Source: Takifugu bimaculatus
Lineage: Eukaryota; Chordata; Actinopteri; Tetraodontiformes; Tetraodontidae
Reading direction: 5' to 3'
Length of the DNA stretch: 64,000 nt
Assembly (NCBI GenBank): GCA_004026145.2
Contig: CP034977.1
Location: 5,331,298-5,395,297 of the forward strand
The notes under the pieces were generated by a model. That model did not search any database, had not been told where the DNA came from, and saw only the letters and a program-made list of their open reading frames with translations. Position 1 is the first letter of the stretch, and every line of letters begins with the position of its first letter. The position numbers and the translations under genes are program-made. Positions 27,921 through 39,670 of the stretch are shown piece after piece.

Positions 27921-29559
27921 TCTAAACCTTTATTAATTTCCCTGTTTGCGCTGCTGGTCCCGCTCCGGCATTAGGAGAAATTGCCTGTTTAATGATTGAT
28001 CAGAGCCTCGGCTGTGACACCATCTGACCCAATATCAGAGACAACCTTCCTGCCTCACGTTCCGGGACGGGACCGCCTCCTCCTCCCGGGTTTTTCCGGC
28101 TGGAATCATCCCATAACCTGCGTTGTCCCGCTGGAGTCCACCGGCGGGGGGGGCACTTGGTGTGATTACGGATCCAAAAACCTCTTAGACAGCAACTTTT
28201 CTCCTGCTTCAACTTTCCAGAGGGCATCTTATCACCTCCAGGAGGGGCCAAACGTGAGGGCACTTCCTGAGCGGGAACGCCGGGGACACCTTATCCCAAC
28301 TGTACACTCAAAATGCCCCCGAGTGGGCACTTTAATCCACCCCCCCCCCCCGGAAGGGCACTACTGACCAGCAACTTTACCCACTGTTGCATCCACCGGC
28401 TTCTCCTCCTTGATTTTATTCCTTTTTCATTCCTTTGGGATAAACGTTACAGTCAGAGGTCTAAACTGGCGCCCCCCCGGTTGTCCAGGGTGGTTTTTTC
28501 CCCGTGTTTACGGCCTCCCGGTTTACGGCCTTTTGTATCCGTGTGAGTTTGACTGATGAGTCCGGAGCGGCGAGGATCGGGAGCGTGGCGGCTGTCGGGG
28601 TTCTCCTGCAGGGACGTGACTGGTATTGATCACCTGAGCCCGGCCAGGTGTCCGCCTGGAGAGGGGGACAGAAGGAACAGATCAAGCATGTGGACAGAAA
28701 GATCGAAGGGTGCAGGAGGGGGAGGGAGGGAGGGAGGGAGGACACGCTCGGCTGCCCGGGCCCTGATGGAGGACGGGAACAGCTGCACAATAGGAGGGGG
28801 GCCAACAAATCGCTGATCAATATTCCTGTTCGGGAGCGAAAACACCACACGGAATTCCTCTGCAGAGAGTCTGGACGCGGAGCGGATGAAGCTCTGGAGG
28901 CCAACCACCAACGCTGGCCAGCAGGGGGCGTGTTTCCCTCCAGCCTCCTGTAAAAATCACATTTATGCGCGTGTAAAAATTCATCACTTTTTCAATCAGC
29001 GAGTCATTGTTAGGTCGTCATGGTGACCGATGCATCTCCATCTGTGGCAGAGGTGCACCGTGACCCGGCAGAGCTCTGCTAGCTTAACGTCGTTGATAAA
29101 AGAACTCGTGAATGTGGTTTAGAACCACGTTTTGTTGCCACTATGGGTTTTTTTTTTTTACGCTTTCTGTCCTTAAACATGCTGGCTAACGTGCTAACCC
29201 TAACCTCTTTAAAAACAAATGGTTTCCTGGACATCGTTGCTCTCTTACTCCGCTAAAGTGACGTGTAAAAGGGTCTGATCTCACATCCATTGTGGCCTCG
29301 GAGGCTCCGGGTCCTGATCGTGGAGCTGTGACACACAGACGGGACTCTTATTGTGAAAGGTATCACATGGGATTCGAGATGCTAGCAGCGCTAAAATGCT
29401 CACTGCACTCAGGAAAACTGTGGAAAACTCAAGCAATTCCTGCTAACTTTTGAACGTGTCCCGTTGGGACCGGGACAGGACCACGCGGGAAGAGACTCTG
29501 CTTTACATTCCTGGTTTTGGTGGAACACGTCGCGAAGGTTTAGCCGGTATTTGAGCCGC
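27921..29559. other. Intergenic, no gene recognised
   Basis: C/G runs near 28145-28154 and 28339-28351, GGGA repeat at 28716-28740, T run at 29149-29159, and GCTAAC/CTAGC words at 29080-29210 and 29380-29450. Open frames at 28313-28953 overlap on both strands and match nothing. Confidence 0.55.
28918..28929 (+). promoter_or_regulatory. CTCF core motif
   Basis: CCAGCAGGGGGC, exact match, followed by GTGTTTCC. Confidence 0.5.
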
Positions 29560-29760
29560 TGCGCTCCCTCCAATTCGTGCCTCCATTTGTTAGCCCATAA
29601 AACAGCCTTTGACTACTCATGTAAATTGTGTTCTCCACAATAAATTAGATGCATGCGCTCCATGATGCCGGCATGCTAATAGCGCCACGCTAGCAGGCCA
29701 ATGATGCCACTCCCATTATTTTTCCATTTTGTGTAAATTTGCAGAGGAAGTCGGAGTTAA
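29560..29760. promoter_or_regulatory. Candidate conserved non-coding element
   Basis: CCATTTGTTAGCCCATAAAAC, CTCATGTAAATTGTG, CAATAAATTAGATGCATGC and CCCATTATTTTTCC stretches in repeat-free DNA. Confidence 0.35.
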
Positions 29761-30482
29761 AATATCCTGCCCCCCCCCTTCCCGGCGCCAGAGTCTCGCC
29801 GTCATCACGCCCCCGAGTCGCCGCTCTTCCTTCGTGCCTCATTCAGCTGCCGAAGCCGTCGGGGGATGTTTTCATCCCGGTGAGTAGATAGAAAACGGCA
29901 GTGACCTGTGCACGCCTGCGGTTCAGTGGGCGATTCCGTCTCAAGCTGCTGCAGCCAGCTCGGGTGGGGGGGGGTCGGCGGTGTTGGGGGGGGGGTTACA
30001 GGTCACGTTATCCCGCAGTGAAATGGACACCATGGGAAAGTAACGCCGGGAACGCTGCTTTGTATTCCCGACAGCAAGAGGATTATTCCAGCACCAACAG
30101 CGGAAATTAAACTGTTTTTTTTTTTTGTGCAACGATGTGAGTTTGCTTCACTTTGCTGCTCATTTGTATAAATATGAATGTGCCCCCCCCCCCCATGTTT
30201 CTACTGTAGCCCAGAACGGACAAACTTGACCGTTATTAATTTGACCTCTGCAGTCACTCACTCACTCACGCCAGCGTTAGTTCCAGCCTTCCTTTCCCAA
30301 ATAACGTAAATCAGGGATGATTGGCAGCAGGGGTCAAAGGTCAGGCTTAAAAAGAAATAAAATACCGACGTGTTTAGGGTCCCTTTCAGCCTGAAACGTA
30401 CGAGAGTGCTGGTGAAAACCTGTAGCACAAATCAGATGTGCTCAGCGAGGCGTGAGGGATGAAGGTCACGTCTGAGCTGCTG

Positions 30483-30484
<2 letters not shown>
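29761..30484. other. Intergenic, no gene recognised
   Basis: G runs near 29966-29995, T run at 30114-30125 and C run at 30184-30194 in mixed sequence. Confidence 0.5.
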
Positions 30485-30555
<71 letters not shown>

Positions 30556-30641
30556 TCTTATAGTTGTGGAAAACCAATAAAATTGCAAATTTTCCTTCGT
30601 ATTTTCACAATATTGTAAACAACAGCTGAGATTTGCTCGCC

Positions 30642-30672
<31 letters not shown>

Positions 30673-30760
30673 TCTCTCTCTCACCATTAAATATTAATCC
30701 ATATCTGGTGTAACTCCAATCAGAGGAGAGCGCAGTGTGTGTGTGTGTGTGTGTGTGTGT
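30485..30760. repeat. Microsatellite cluster: (CA)n, (CT)n, (GT)n
   Basis: CA at 30485-30552 (one CC interruption), CT at 30640-30682 with two TCGCC breaks, GT at 30735-30760; 50-90 bases of unique sequence separate them. Confidence 0.95.
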
Positions 30761-31400
30761 AAACACAGCAGATTGTCGCCTGTCCGTCAGCTGTCTGTCT
30801 ACTCAGTAAAATCTTCCACAAATTCCACAATTTATTATTAATTTTCCCTCCTGAGGTCATTCCAGTCAGGCTGCATCCGATTTAGCTGAAACACGATATT
30901 CGGCGTTCGCCTGCACGTTTACGTGCGCGTGTCTGTGTCGTCGTCAACGCGCCACATCATCCTGTGATTTGACGCTTATTTGATGCAAATTTTTATCCAT
31001 CCCATCAAAAACAGCCGTGTGAGCTGTGAGAAGCTGATGAGATAAAAAAATATATAATTTCTTCTTTAAACCTACATGAACATTAAAAAAAATAAAAAGG
31101 AAAAATAGTTAAAAAATGTATTTAAAAGAGCCACAGAATGTTGATGTGATAGTTTATTTCAACTCTAAATTGTGGGGAAATTATTTAACATCGACTGTTT
31201 TTATTGCATTTCCTCCCTTCAGACAACAGTTGGTGATAAACTCTCAAATCCATCCATCATATAGTGAAATGATGAAATGATGAAATGATGATTATCATAA
31301 CTCCTCACTCCTCTCCGCGCGCAGTACCGCCGCGCGACCGCTGGGGGCAGCAGAGGCTCGCGTGTCGGCAGATTCAGGCAGAGAAAAAAAGGGAAGGAAA
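30761..31400. other. AT-rich intergenic DNA before the assembly gap
   Basis: AT-rich 31030-31240. A GATGAAAT 8-base repeat (three copies and more) at 31265-31292. No gene recognised. Confidence 0.55.
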
Positions 31401-31500
31401 NNNNNNNNNNNNNNNNNNNNNNNNNNNNNNNNNNNNNNNNNNNNNNNNNNNNNNNNNNNNNNNNNNNNNNNNNNNNNNNNNNNNNNNNNNNNNNNNNNNN
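31401..31500. other. Assembly gap (100 N)
   Basis: Exactly 100 ambiguous bases, the usual placeholder for a scaffold gap of unknown size. The preceding bases are A/G-rich and the following are C/G-rich, so a low-complexity dropout is plausible. Confidence 0.98.
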
Positions 31501-31830
31501 CTCCTCCCCCTCACCGGGGGGGGAGGAGCCAGCTCTGAGCGCCCGGTGTCAGAGGTCAGACCCGGCTGGATTCAGGCCTTCAGCTGGTGACCGCTCAAGT
31601 TCAGGAGGGTAAAGTTAGCATCAGGCATGATTCGACACTCTCCTTTCGTCCATTTGTAGCCTAGCTTAGCTTAGCATGCTACAGCCGAGGCCATCGGTGG
31701 GCGGGGTTTGAAGCCCTGGACTGGCGTCTTCTCCCCAGGTCGCACCTCGATTGTCCAGCCACACCAGTTTACAATTCAAAGAACAAACATTTCTTTTCCC
31801 CCAGGTTAACCAGAGTTAGCATTAGCCTCG
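31501..31830. other. Intergenic tract with TTAGC/GCTAGC words
   Basis: GTTAGCATCAGG, CTAGCTTAGCTTAGCATGC (31661-31679) and GTTAGCATTAGC near 31815. No gene recognised. Confidence 0.5.
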
Positions 31831-32180
31831 CGGTTCCTTCATTAAGTCAGCGCTAATTAGGAATTCCTAAAGCAGCGGCAGACATTACAATAAGACAGTG
31901 CAGCCAGCATATGGCGTAATATCCTATTAATGAACACTCTAAATTCAAACTCAGGTCAGCGCTATCATGCCGGAGAATGTGTCACTGATCCGATGGAAGC
32001 AGGAGGAGGGTGCCGCGGGAGGCAGGAGAGGAGGAAGTGACCTTCTTCTAAAATGCAAAGACTAATTTGGAAAAAGGGGGGGGGGGGCAGGCGGCCCCCG
32101 AGGCCGTCTCATTGTTTTACTTGTTTAATTTTTCGCCAGCAATTATTGATATAATATTTTGATGGCAGAGGAAGGAGAAG
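31831..32180. promoter_or_regulatory. Candidate conserved non-coding element
   Basis: GCTAATTAGGAATTCC, CATTACAATAAGACAG, ATATCCTATTAATGAAC, then TGTTTAATTTTTCGCC and GCAATTATTGATATAATATT. A short G run at 32077-32086 interrupts. Confidence 0.35.
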
Positions 32181-32410
32181 TCATTTAAAGAGAGTGGGGG
32201 TGTGGGGGGGTGTAGGGGGGGCGTGGGGGGGGGCCCTTCTCTCCTGTTACTCCTTCACTGGTCGCTCCCGTCTTCCACCTTTTCCGTCTCTCTGGGCTAA
32301 AATCGGGATATTTGCATTTGCTGTCACAGCTGAGCTGAGAAAGAAGTTCTGGCCGTCTTAGTGGCTCAGACCTTTAATGGGGGCTGTCACCGCCAGAGGG
32401 ATGGACCCCC

Positions 32411-32441
<31 letters not shown>

Positions 32442-33119
32442 CTTTGTGATTAAAGGTGATGCAAATACACACGCAGCTCGATGGCATCTGCAGGTGATAG
32501 ATGTTCCCAGCGGAACGCTCCGTTTGGATCCCGGTTTGTGAGTTAATCTGCCGATGTGACCCCCCCCCCCCCCCCCCCCCGTCTGGAGCTACACGGCGGC
32601 CCGGAGGAGGAGGGAGGGGGGGCTCTTCACCTGTGTCTGAAACAGAGGTGCGTATCCAGCTGTTTCAGACACAGGAGGAACCGTCTCACCCCCCCTGGGG
32701 GGGGGGGACATGTGGCCCCCGGAGCCCGTTGGGATTAAAACTTTCCCAATTCTTTTAAACTCTCTTTTAAACTCTCTGAAATGTCTAAAATAACCAGATT
32801 AGGAGCTAATCTGCTTCCTCCCATCGGCTCTTTTGGGGGTTCAGGGGACGCCTCAGGTTACCCGGGGGGGGGGGGGTTCCTCCGCCCCTCCCCGGGGACG
32901 GATCGCTCTGGGCCGGGCCGCCCGGTGCCCCCCCCGCCGAGCGCCGCCGTGTGTTTGTTTAAAAAGGCCGATTTAATCCTCCACTGCAGCTGCTGCCCCA
33001 GATCGGGGGGGTCGCGAGGTGCAGGTGGAGACCACACAGCAGATGTGAGGAGAACAGGAAGTGATGTCACGGCGCCGCTGAGACGTTTTTCAATTCTACA
33101 ATATCAACAATGTTCACAG
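32181..33119. other. Intergenic with long poly-C and G-rich tracts
   Basis: G-rich 32196-32235; C22 then CA at 32406-32441; C21 at 32560-32580; G run at 32864-32876. GTGTCTGAAACAGAGG and CTGTTTCAGACAC form an inverted repeat around 32632-32673. Confidence 0.6.

Positions 33120-33194
<75 letters not shown>
33120..33194. repeat. (GT)n microsatellite with GCGTGC interruption
   Basis: About 37 repeats, one TGCGTGCGTG break near 33147. Confidence 0.97.
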
Positions 33195-33198
<4 letters not shown>

Positions 33199-33407
33199 CA
33201 TTAATATATTTTTAATTGAAGGTTTATCTGTTTGCACACGCACACGAGTCAGATCCCTTTAAAAAATTATCTTTATGTATTTTTATTCCTTTTTTAAAAA
33301 AGATTGTACATTTTTATCTTGCGTTTATTTTGACCTCAGGTTTGATGGCGTTGTTGTAGCAACAGTGGTGACATTTTAAACATCTTAACAAAAGGGTTGC
33401 TGTCACC

Positions 33408-33410
<3 letters not shown>

Positions 33411-33460
<50 letters not shown>
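33411..33460. repeat. (GT)n microsatellite
   Basis: About 25 perfect repeats. Confidence 0.97.
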
Positions 33461-33461
<1 letters not shown>

Positions 33462-35438
33462 CTACTGTATTTCCCCACTTTTGCCACCAGTCAATTATGC
33501 GGCTGATAATGGGGACCAACAAAGCGCGGCGAGGACGCCGCCGCTCTCCGGATGGACTCCGGCTGGAACGGCTTGATTAGAGGGAGAAAAAGGTCGTCGT
33601 TGTCGGAGGCTGAACTGGATTTATTGTTGTTGCGACTGCAGATAAAACTGACCTCAATAAAGAGAAGAAAAGAGCAGCGCCGAAGGGGGGGTGGGGGGGG
33701 GTCAGACGGAGCAAACGGAGGACCCGAACGGCGGCAGAGCGGCGAGCTGCTCCTCTTCCTCACCCGCCGCCAGTCCCCTCACATTCCTGGACTCTTCTTC
33801 TGGTCATGTGACTTTTAGAACGACGGAGTTTTGGCTGAATCTTGCGGATTCAGGCTCCGACAACAGAGGTAAAGCCCCAGCAACAGGTGGGGGGGCGGAG
33901 CAGGAACGGGACCGGAGGTCGGACCCTGGACGCCGCGAGGCCGCCGCCGCCAAGCGCCGAATGTGAAAACCAACTGTTGGCGCTCCGACGCCGGTTAAAT
34001 AAACGACCTTTTCTCCAAGTAAACAGAAACATGCGAGTCAGAGGGAGGCGGGACAAAGGGATGAGGAGCGGCGGCGGCGGTGGATGCTGGCACGCCGGCG
34101 CTGGCACGCGAACACGCCAAGTTGTAGGATTTACCCCGGAGCCCTGGGGCTTCTCTGTGAAAAGACCCAGTCAGCTCGAGGGCCCCTACAGCTGGCTCCA
34201 GTCGGGCTCCCATTGTCTGGACCACCGGAGGGGGGCCGGTGCTGGATGAATGGAAGGGAAACAAGAGGGTGGGGGGGGGGGGCAGGGAAAGCAGCAAGTG
34301 TTTCCAGGGAGCAGCGCCAACGTGGAGGAGAAAGCTGAGTGAGCAGGAAGCTGACTCTCATGGATGAAGATGCCCTGCTCAAGGGCAGGTCTGTGTACAT
34401 CTTCCTACTTCCTGTATGCTCCCAGTGCTAGCTAACAAACGAGGCGCTGCTAGCTAACAAACGAGGCGTTGCCACGGTAATGAGTTACTCTATTAGCGGC
34501 TCTAATGCAACAGGCCGCTCGCTATAGTGAGGGAGTGTTAAAATTACCGGGTCCAGTAAAAACAGAACCGTGGCACCGGCGCCACGGCGAGGCGCTCGTT
34601 AGGCGCTCGTTAGGCGCTGGCGGCAAAGTAGCCAAACGAGCAGGAAAATGAGCCGCTCTTCATTTCTCAGTTTGAGGTTCATCGGTCAGACTGTTGAATT
34701 GAATGTTAATTTAACCAAACGAAGCAGGTTCGCTGGTTGTTGAGTGTCACAGGTGGGACCAGGAACCTTTAACTGGATACTTAAAATTAAAATTCCTCTT
34801 ATTTTAAACACCAAAGGGAAAACATAGATCCTTTATTTGCTTTATTCCTGAAATTGCTACATCGATATTTGCTCCGGTTCTAAAATACCCGCCTGGGGGG
34901 TAAAAGTGACAAAAAAAAGACAGTTTGTGTTTTGTGGGTTTTAATAATTATAATAATTAAACACACCTTGATTGCGTAATGTCAAAGTTTGGGAGCTGAA
35001 AAGTAACTTACGACTCTACACAGGAAGTAACTTCTTACCAGCAAAAACAGGTTCTAGTGACAGGAAATATGTTACAGTTTTGGAAGTGAGCCGCGTCCTG
35101 ACGTCCTTGTTTTCGCTCCCTTCCCGAGGCGGGATCCGCCATCTTCTGCCGGCGGCGGACGGGCGAGAGCGGCGCCGGCGGGCGGAGCCGCGGAGCAGAA
35201 GTCGAGCGCGGATGAGAGCTCATCTGTCGGAGCCGAGGGAAAGCACATGGTCAAGTGGTCAACAAATGAAAATGGAAAATTGTCACCACTTGTGGGGCCT
35301 GTTCAAGTACATGCAAGCGAGGGGGGTGGTCGGGTCATGATGGATGCCCCGTGTCCCCGGCTGTTGTTGATATGATCAAAAAAATAGATATATCTGAGCC
35401 CCCCCCCCCCTCCATTCAGAGCCATAATAGACAAACAG
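33461..35438. other. Intergenic, no gene recognised
   Basis: G runs near 33686-33700 and 34270-34282. A 20-base duplication GCTAGCTAACAAACGAGGCG lies at 34427-34446 and 34449-34468. GGCGCTCGTTA is repeated near 34590-34612. CpG-dense 35090-35230. C run at 35400-35410. Confidence 0.55.
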
Positions 35439-35747
35439 ATGTGCGCAGGTCGCCCGCGAGCACAGAAAATTGTCGGTGTGCAAAATTGCCTTCGGGATGA
35501 GAAATTTTGTTTATCCGTCGGACGAGTCCAATCATGTTTCCAGCGTGAGTGGTTTTATCAAAATAGCCGGAATTTTAACTCATTTCCCAGTAAAACAGCT
35601 GAACGGATGCACGGAGCCACAAAAGCCTCGGAGAAGGAGCTGGAAATTAAATGGGCGCAACTTAAAGTTTGGTTAAAAACGCCGAAAAAAATGAGGAATA
35701 AATGTGGGAAAAAAGTCCTTGAAGACATTTTAATCAGGCAGTTGTGA
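35439..35747 (+). other. 102-codon open frame of unknown status
   Basis: Starts at an ATG at 35439 and ends TGA at 35745-35747. The C-terminal half is Lys-rich and predicted helical (EKELEIKWAQLKVWLK, KKMRNKCGKKVLEDI) and less compositionally biased than other chance frames here. A following frame to about 36000 carries a CEDH-type Cys/His pair, loosely like the end of a THAP-type zinc finger, but key residues cannot be confirmed. It could be a decayed transposon-derived gene or chance. Confidence 0.15.
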
Positions 35748-36001
35748 GAGAGCAAAGTGAGTGTAATCATACGTCAGGAGCCCGGAGCGGCAGAAAGTCG
35801 TCAACGTGGAACATCTCGCCACCGGTTAAGTCCGCTAAAACATGTGAGGATCATTTAACACGTAATTCGACGCAAAATGCTGTGAAATGTAGGAAGGAAG
35901 GAGCAAATACGGCGCAATGGCGCTTTAATGAAAACAAATGTTTGAGACGTGGAGACGCAGATGTAATCGTGTGTTTAGAGTGCATCCTTTCCCTATATCT
36001 G

Positions 36002-36006
<5 letters not shown>

Positions 36007-36080
<74 letters not shown>
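36007..36080. repeat. (CA)n microsatellite
   Basis: About 37 perfect repeats. Confidence 0.98.
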
Positions 36081-36082
<2 letters not shown>

Positions 36083-36800
36083 TTCTTGTTTTGGCCTAAT
36101 ATGCGCATTTTCCACTTCATTTCCACGCTTCCTCGGCTAAGAGCGCGCAACAATCTCCACGTTAGCCAGCAGGGGTTCGAAGGGGTTTGAAGGTGGACAA
36201 ACGGCAACTTATCAGTGTCAGAATCTCAGCAGCTCAGCCCGTAACCTGGTCCTGATGACAGGACCTGGACGGTCTCCATGGTTACCTGGAGGTCTGGACA
36301 GTGACACGTGATATTCCACGCTAACCGCTAAGCCGTGTTTTCCTGTCAACCCTTATCTCACAAAGAAAAAATTAGAATAAACATGATTAAAATAGTGAGA
36401 CACTTCTCCCAACACTGCCACCTACCTCTCAGGTATGCCCCCCTGTCTCTGCCACCCCCCCAGTTGCTAGGCAACACATCCCCGGAGAGGACACCCACCT
36501 GCCTTCAGGCTTCAGCGCTCTAAATTTGGTCTTAATTGCAAATTGAGTGGGAGAACAGGCCGACGTCGGCTGAATGAGAAGCAGGCGGAAGAGACGCCGG
36601 GAAACGAAGGAGAACTTTGGGCTCCCTCACCTCCTCATCCGTACCGGTTCTACATCCCGGTTTCGGGGGAAAAGAGGCCGCGGCAGAACGCGTCACGTGA
36701 CGGATTCTTCACCCGTGACGGATTGAAACACAGCGTCGCGTTTGTATCCCAACTTTTTAATCAACTCGTCACAAATAAGCTTTGAAAAGTTGCTCTAATC
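36081..36800. other. Intergenic, no gene recognised
   Basis: Mixed sequence. CACGTGACGGATTC and CACCCGTGACGGATTG repeat the GTGACGGATT word near 36693-36723. Confidence 0.5.
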
Positions 36801-37060
36801 GGCCGACGGGGGGCTGAAAATGTTAATAATATGAGGCGATTAACGAGAGTAGACCTGATTTACTGCCACAATTAAGTAATATCACCCAAATTAATAACTC
36901 ATTTTCCTTCGTAACGATGCTCTTTTTTGAGAGCGAGACTTCTTCGCTGAACTTTCCAGGCTCAAATCTTTCCGCGATTCATCGACGGGCCGAAAACTCT
37001 TCAGAGAGCCGATATCGGAGGAGGCCCATCTCGCTCAATTCAATTACGGCGGCCCGATAC
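36801..37060. promoter_or_regulatory. Candidate conserved non-coding element
   Basis: AAATGTTAATAATATGAGGCG, CTGATTTACTGCC, CAATTAAGTAATATC and CCAAATTAATAACTC give closely spaced TAAT cores. Confidence 0.35.
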
Positions 37061-37401
37061 ACAATCCGCCGGAGACGAGGCTGCGCCGGATGCTCATTTC
37101 AACTCCTCTTTCCCCAAATCCCCACAGAAATCTCCTTCGTTCGGACAATGCACTTTTTCACAACTGAAAAAAAAAAGAGAGAAAGAAAATCAATATCTGG
37201 TTTCAATACATGTGGGAGCCGATCGATACCCTCCCCGGCCCCCCCTCGCCCGGGCTCTTCCTCCCGTTCTTCCCTCCGTCTCTGGCCAATGGTAAACAGA
37301 AACAATGGTGAGTGGTTATTGGGAGGTCAGGGTGCAGCCGGAGCAGCGAATGAGGCTGCTGATGAGAGCGCTTGAGCCGGAATCACACAGGCGTCCACAC
37401 C

Positions 37402-37471
37402 GTTAACCCCCCCCCCCCCCCCCCCCCCCATCCCCCCACGCCGTTAACCCCCCCCCCCCCCCCCCCCCCCC
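37402..37471. repeat. Tandem CCGTTAAC-poly-C duplication
   Basis: CCGTTAAC is followed by C23 (37407-37429), an ATCCCCCCACG spacer, then CCGTTAAC again with C24 (37448-37471). It looks like a direct duplication of a poly-C module. Confidence 0.9.
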
Positions 37472-37536
37472 ACAGATAAAAGGGCTGCACAGATACGGAA
37501 AGGCCAGGAAAAAGCATGTTTCCATCCTGCCGCCTT

Positions 37537-37548
37537 CCACTAGAGGGT
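37537..37548 (+). promoter_or_regulatory. CTCF-like core motif
   Basis: CCACTAGAGGGT, one mismatch from the core. Confidence 0.35.
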
Positions 37549-37617
37549 GCTCCAGCGGTGCTCCACCCCTGGGGGTGGGGTGGAGGGTGGGGGTGGAGGG
37601 TGGGGGTCGGCAGCACC

Positions 37618-37629
37618 ACAGCAGGGGGC
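37618..37629 (+). promoter_or_regulatory. CTCF-like core motif
   Basis: ACAGCAGGGGGC, one mismatch from the core; same orientation as the site 81 bases upstream. Confidence 0.35.
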
Positions 37630-37869
37630 GACCCGGGTCGCTGGTGACCTCGGTGACCTGTTGACTCGGTGATGTTTCAGCTGTTGCAGATGCTAACGAA
37701 CGTGTTTTGGGATTCATGTCGTGTTTCCACTGCTGGACCACAATGAGCCTCACACTCAGGTTGGACCCAGGACGGGCGACCTGGGCCTCTCACACCGACA
37801 AGGACCCCCCCTCTTCACTTGTCTGAGGGCCGGGGGGCCCCGCTTGGGGCTGGGGGAAGATCTATAGGG

Positions 37870-38010
37870 CCCTACAGTGCTGCAAAACAAAGAAATGACA
37901 AACAAATGGCTGAGGGCCGGCACATCATTTCAAGAATGGTGGCAAGTTTATGACTTGCTAATATTCCTAATTACATGGCCGTGAAAGACTTAATTAATTG
38001 TGGGGTTCAT
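37870..38010. promoter_or_regulatory. Strong candidate conserved non-coding element
   Basis: GACAAACAAATGGC, GACTTGCTAATATTCC, CTAATTACATGGCC and GACTTAATTAATTGTGG: Fox-like and homeodomain-like cores in even, repeat-free sequence. Confidence 0.42.
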
Positions 38011-38129
38011 GAGGGAAGGAGGGGGGGGGGGTGGGGGGTTAAGAGACAGGCTGTGGAGAAGAGAGTAAGAGAGGGAAAAAAGCACCAGAGCCCAAAGTAA
38101 AAAAAAAAAAACCTAGGAAAATAAGAGAG

Positions 38130-38470
38130 TGATGAGAAAGAAAGTGGTTGCTAGTGTTTGTTATGGTGGTTCCAGCGCATTGGTTTTTACTGCCTGAGGA
38201 GAATTTAGTGGCTCTCACTATTGCGTGCAAAAGAAAATGCGAGTCTCCGGGAAACGCGACCATTACGATCAACCCCTTGCTGATACCTAATATGCCCTGC
38301 GTTCCCCCCGTGACTTTGCCAAAGTGTCTGTAATCATATTATTGTAAATGTTGGTGCAGTTAATTGCATGGAGAGGAAAATGGGCTACGCTTGGTGGGTT
38401 ATGGGGAATTTTTTGAAAGTTTGTTTGCCCTCTGGAGTATTGGAGGCACTAATAATGGCGGATTGGAGGC
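38130..38470. promoter_or_regulatory. Strong candidate conserved non-coding element
   Basis: TGTTTGTTATGGTGG, GCATTGGTTTTTACTGCC, CTGTAATCATATTATTG, CAGTTAATTGCATGG and GGCACTAATAATGGCGG. About 340 bases without a simple repeat. Frames present are short and lack splice context. Confidence 0.42.
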
Positions 38471-39380
38471 GAGGATGCGAGAGGGAGAGGAAGATGGAGA
38501 GAGGAGAGGCAGCGGGAGGAGGGCGACACTTAACCAGGAGTGTGTTTTTGCCTCTGTCGCCACGGCGACTGATATGATTTCAACACATAAAGGCAAACGA
38601 ACGCCGGCGAAGACGGACGGCGGGGCGCGTCAAACGGCCCAGGTCTCCGTCGCTGTGAAGCAATGCATCCTGGGAGAAGAGGGGGGATGAACACGATTTC
38701 AGGATTGTTCGGTTTGATGGCAAAAAAATCCCACCTGCGAACTCGCCCGACTTAACCGACAGAAAAGTTAGCGCAGCGTTTTGTCACTGTTATAAAGAAC
38801 CCTTCAGTCTCCTTCAGCCTCCCGATGGATCGGTGGAGACTTCCAAACGCCACCTGCTGGTCAATCCCGGGGTCCGAAAATGTTGAAATCACTCAAGAAC
38901 GAGCCCGCCCTCAAGTTGAATATTTCACGCCAAACATTGAGGAGACGCAAATTCCAGCTTTTCCAGAGGGTCACTGAGGCGTTCAGGGCCACGCTTTCCC
39001 GTTGGATAAATCGGCTCCCTGTTTAAAAAACGCCAACAATTATTGGCACCTGATTATTTTGCAACCAATCGCACAGTTCGGCTCCAGAGGAGAGGTTATT
39101 TACCCTAATTAAGAACTCAATTCACACTTAAATAAATCCAATACTTTGCTTTTCTTTAATTATTTACATTAACATTTCATCAATTCGGATGAATCCCATC
39201 TTCTCTCCTCTCAGAGTCACCGCGTCCCCTCCCGGTCGTGGTGGCCGCGGGCCCGACGGAGGCTCAGCCGGGAACATTCGTCATTTTCCAGCTCATCACT
39301 GAGGCTCATTTAGCAAAAGCATCATCTATATCTCAGCTAAAGAGGCCCGTGAGCCGGGAAGGGCCGGGCCGGGCCGGGCC
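38471..39380. other. Intergenic, no gene recognised
   Basis: AT-rich at 39040-39180. GGGCC pentamer repeat at 39361-39380. A perfect minus-strand CTCF core at 38849 is listed separately. Confidence 0.5.
38849..38860 (-). promoter_or_regulatory. CTCF core motif
   Basis: The minus strand reads CCAGCAGGTGGC, an exact match in the strong G-G-T-G-G-C form. Confidence 0.55.
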
Positions 39381-39670
39381 GCCCTAACCTGCTGGGTCAC
39401 GCTTAGAACCAGGAGCTAATGAGAAATGAGCCCGTTCAGAGCCGCTCAATCAAAAGCAGATGGGATTTCGACTGGAACCTTGTTTTTTCTGCATTACGAA
39501 ACCAGGAATCCATCTGAGGATCCTTTTATTAAAGATTGGACGGCCAGAGCAGAAAAACCCTCGAATTTTCAAGATATTTCAGCCAGTGTGGCAGAAAATA
39601 AGGAAAAATACAGATTTCTGCTCATTTACCTACAAACCCTCTGTCACAAAACGGTCACATTCTTTTTAAT
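39381..39670. promoter_or_regulatory. Candidate conserved non-coding element
   Basis: CAATCAAAAGCAGATGGG, TGCATTACGAAACC and CTTTTATTAAAGATTGG. An 82-codon frame overlaps (39426-39674) without family similarity. Confidence 0.28.

Larger units (their letters stand above)
37061..37869. other. Intergenic with paired poly-C tracts
   Basis: Includes the C23/C24 tandem (37402-37471), a GGGTGG repeat (37570-37607) and two CTCF-like cores listed separately. No gene recognised. Confidence 0.55.
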
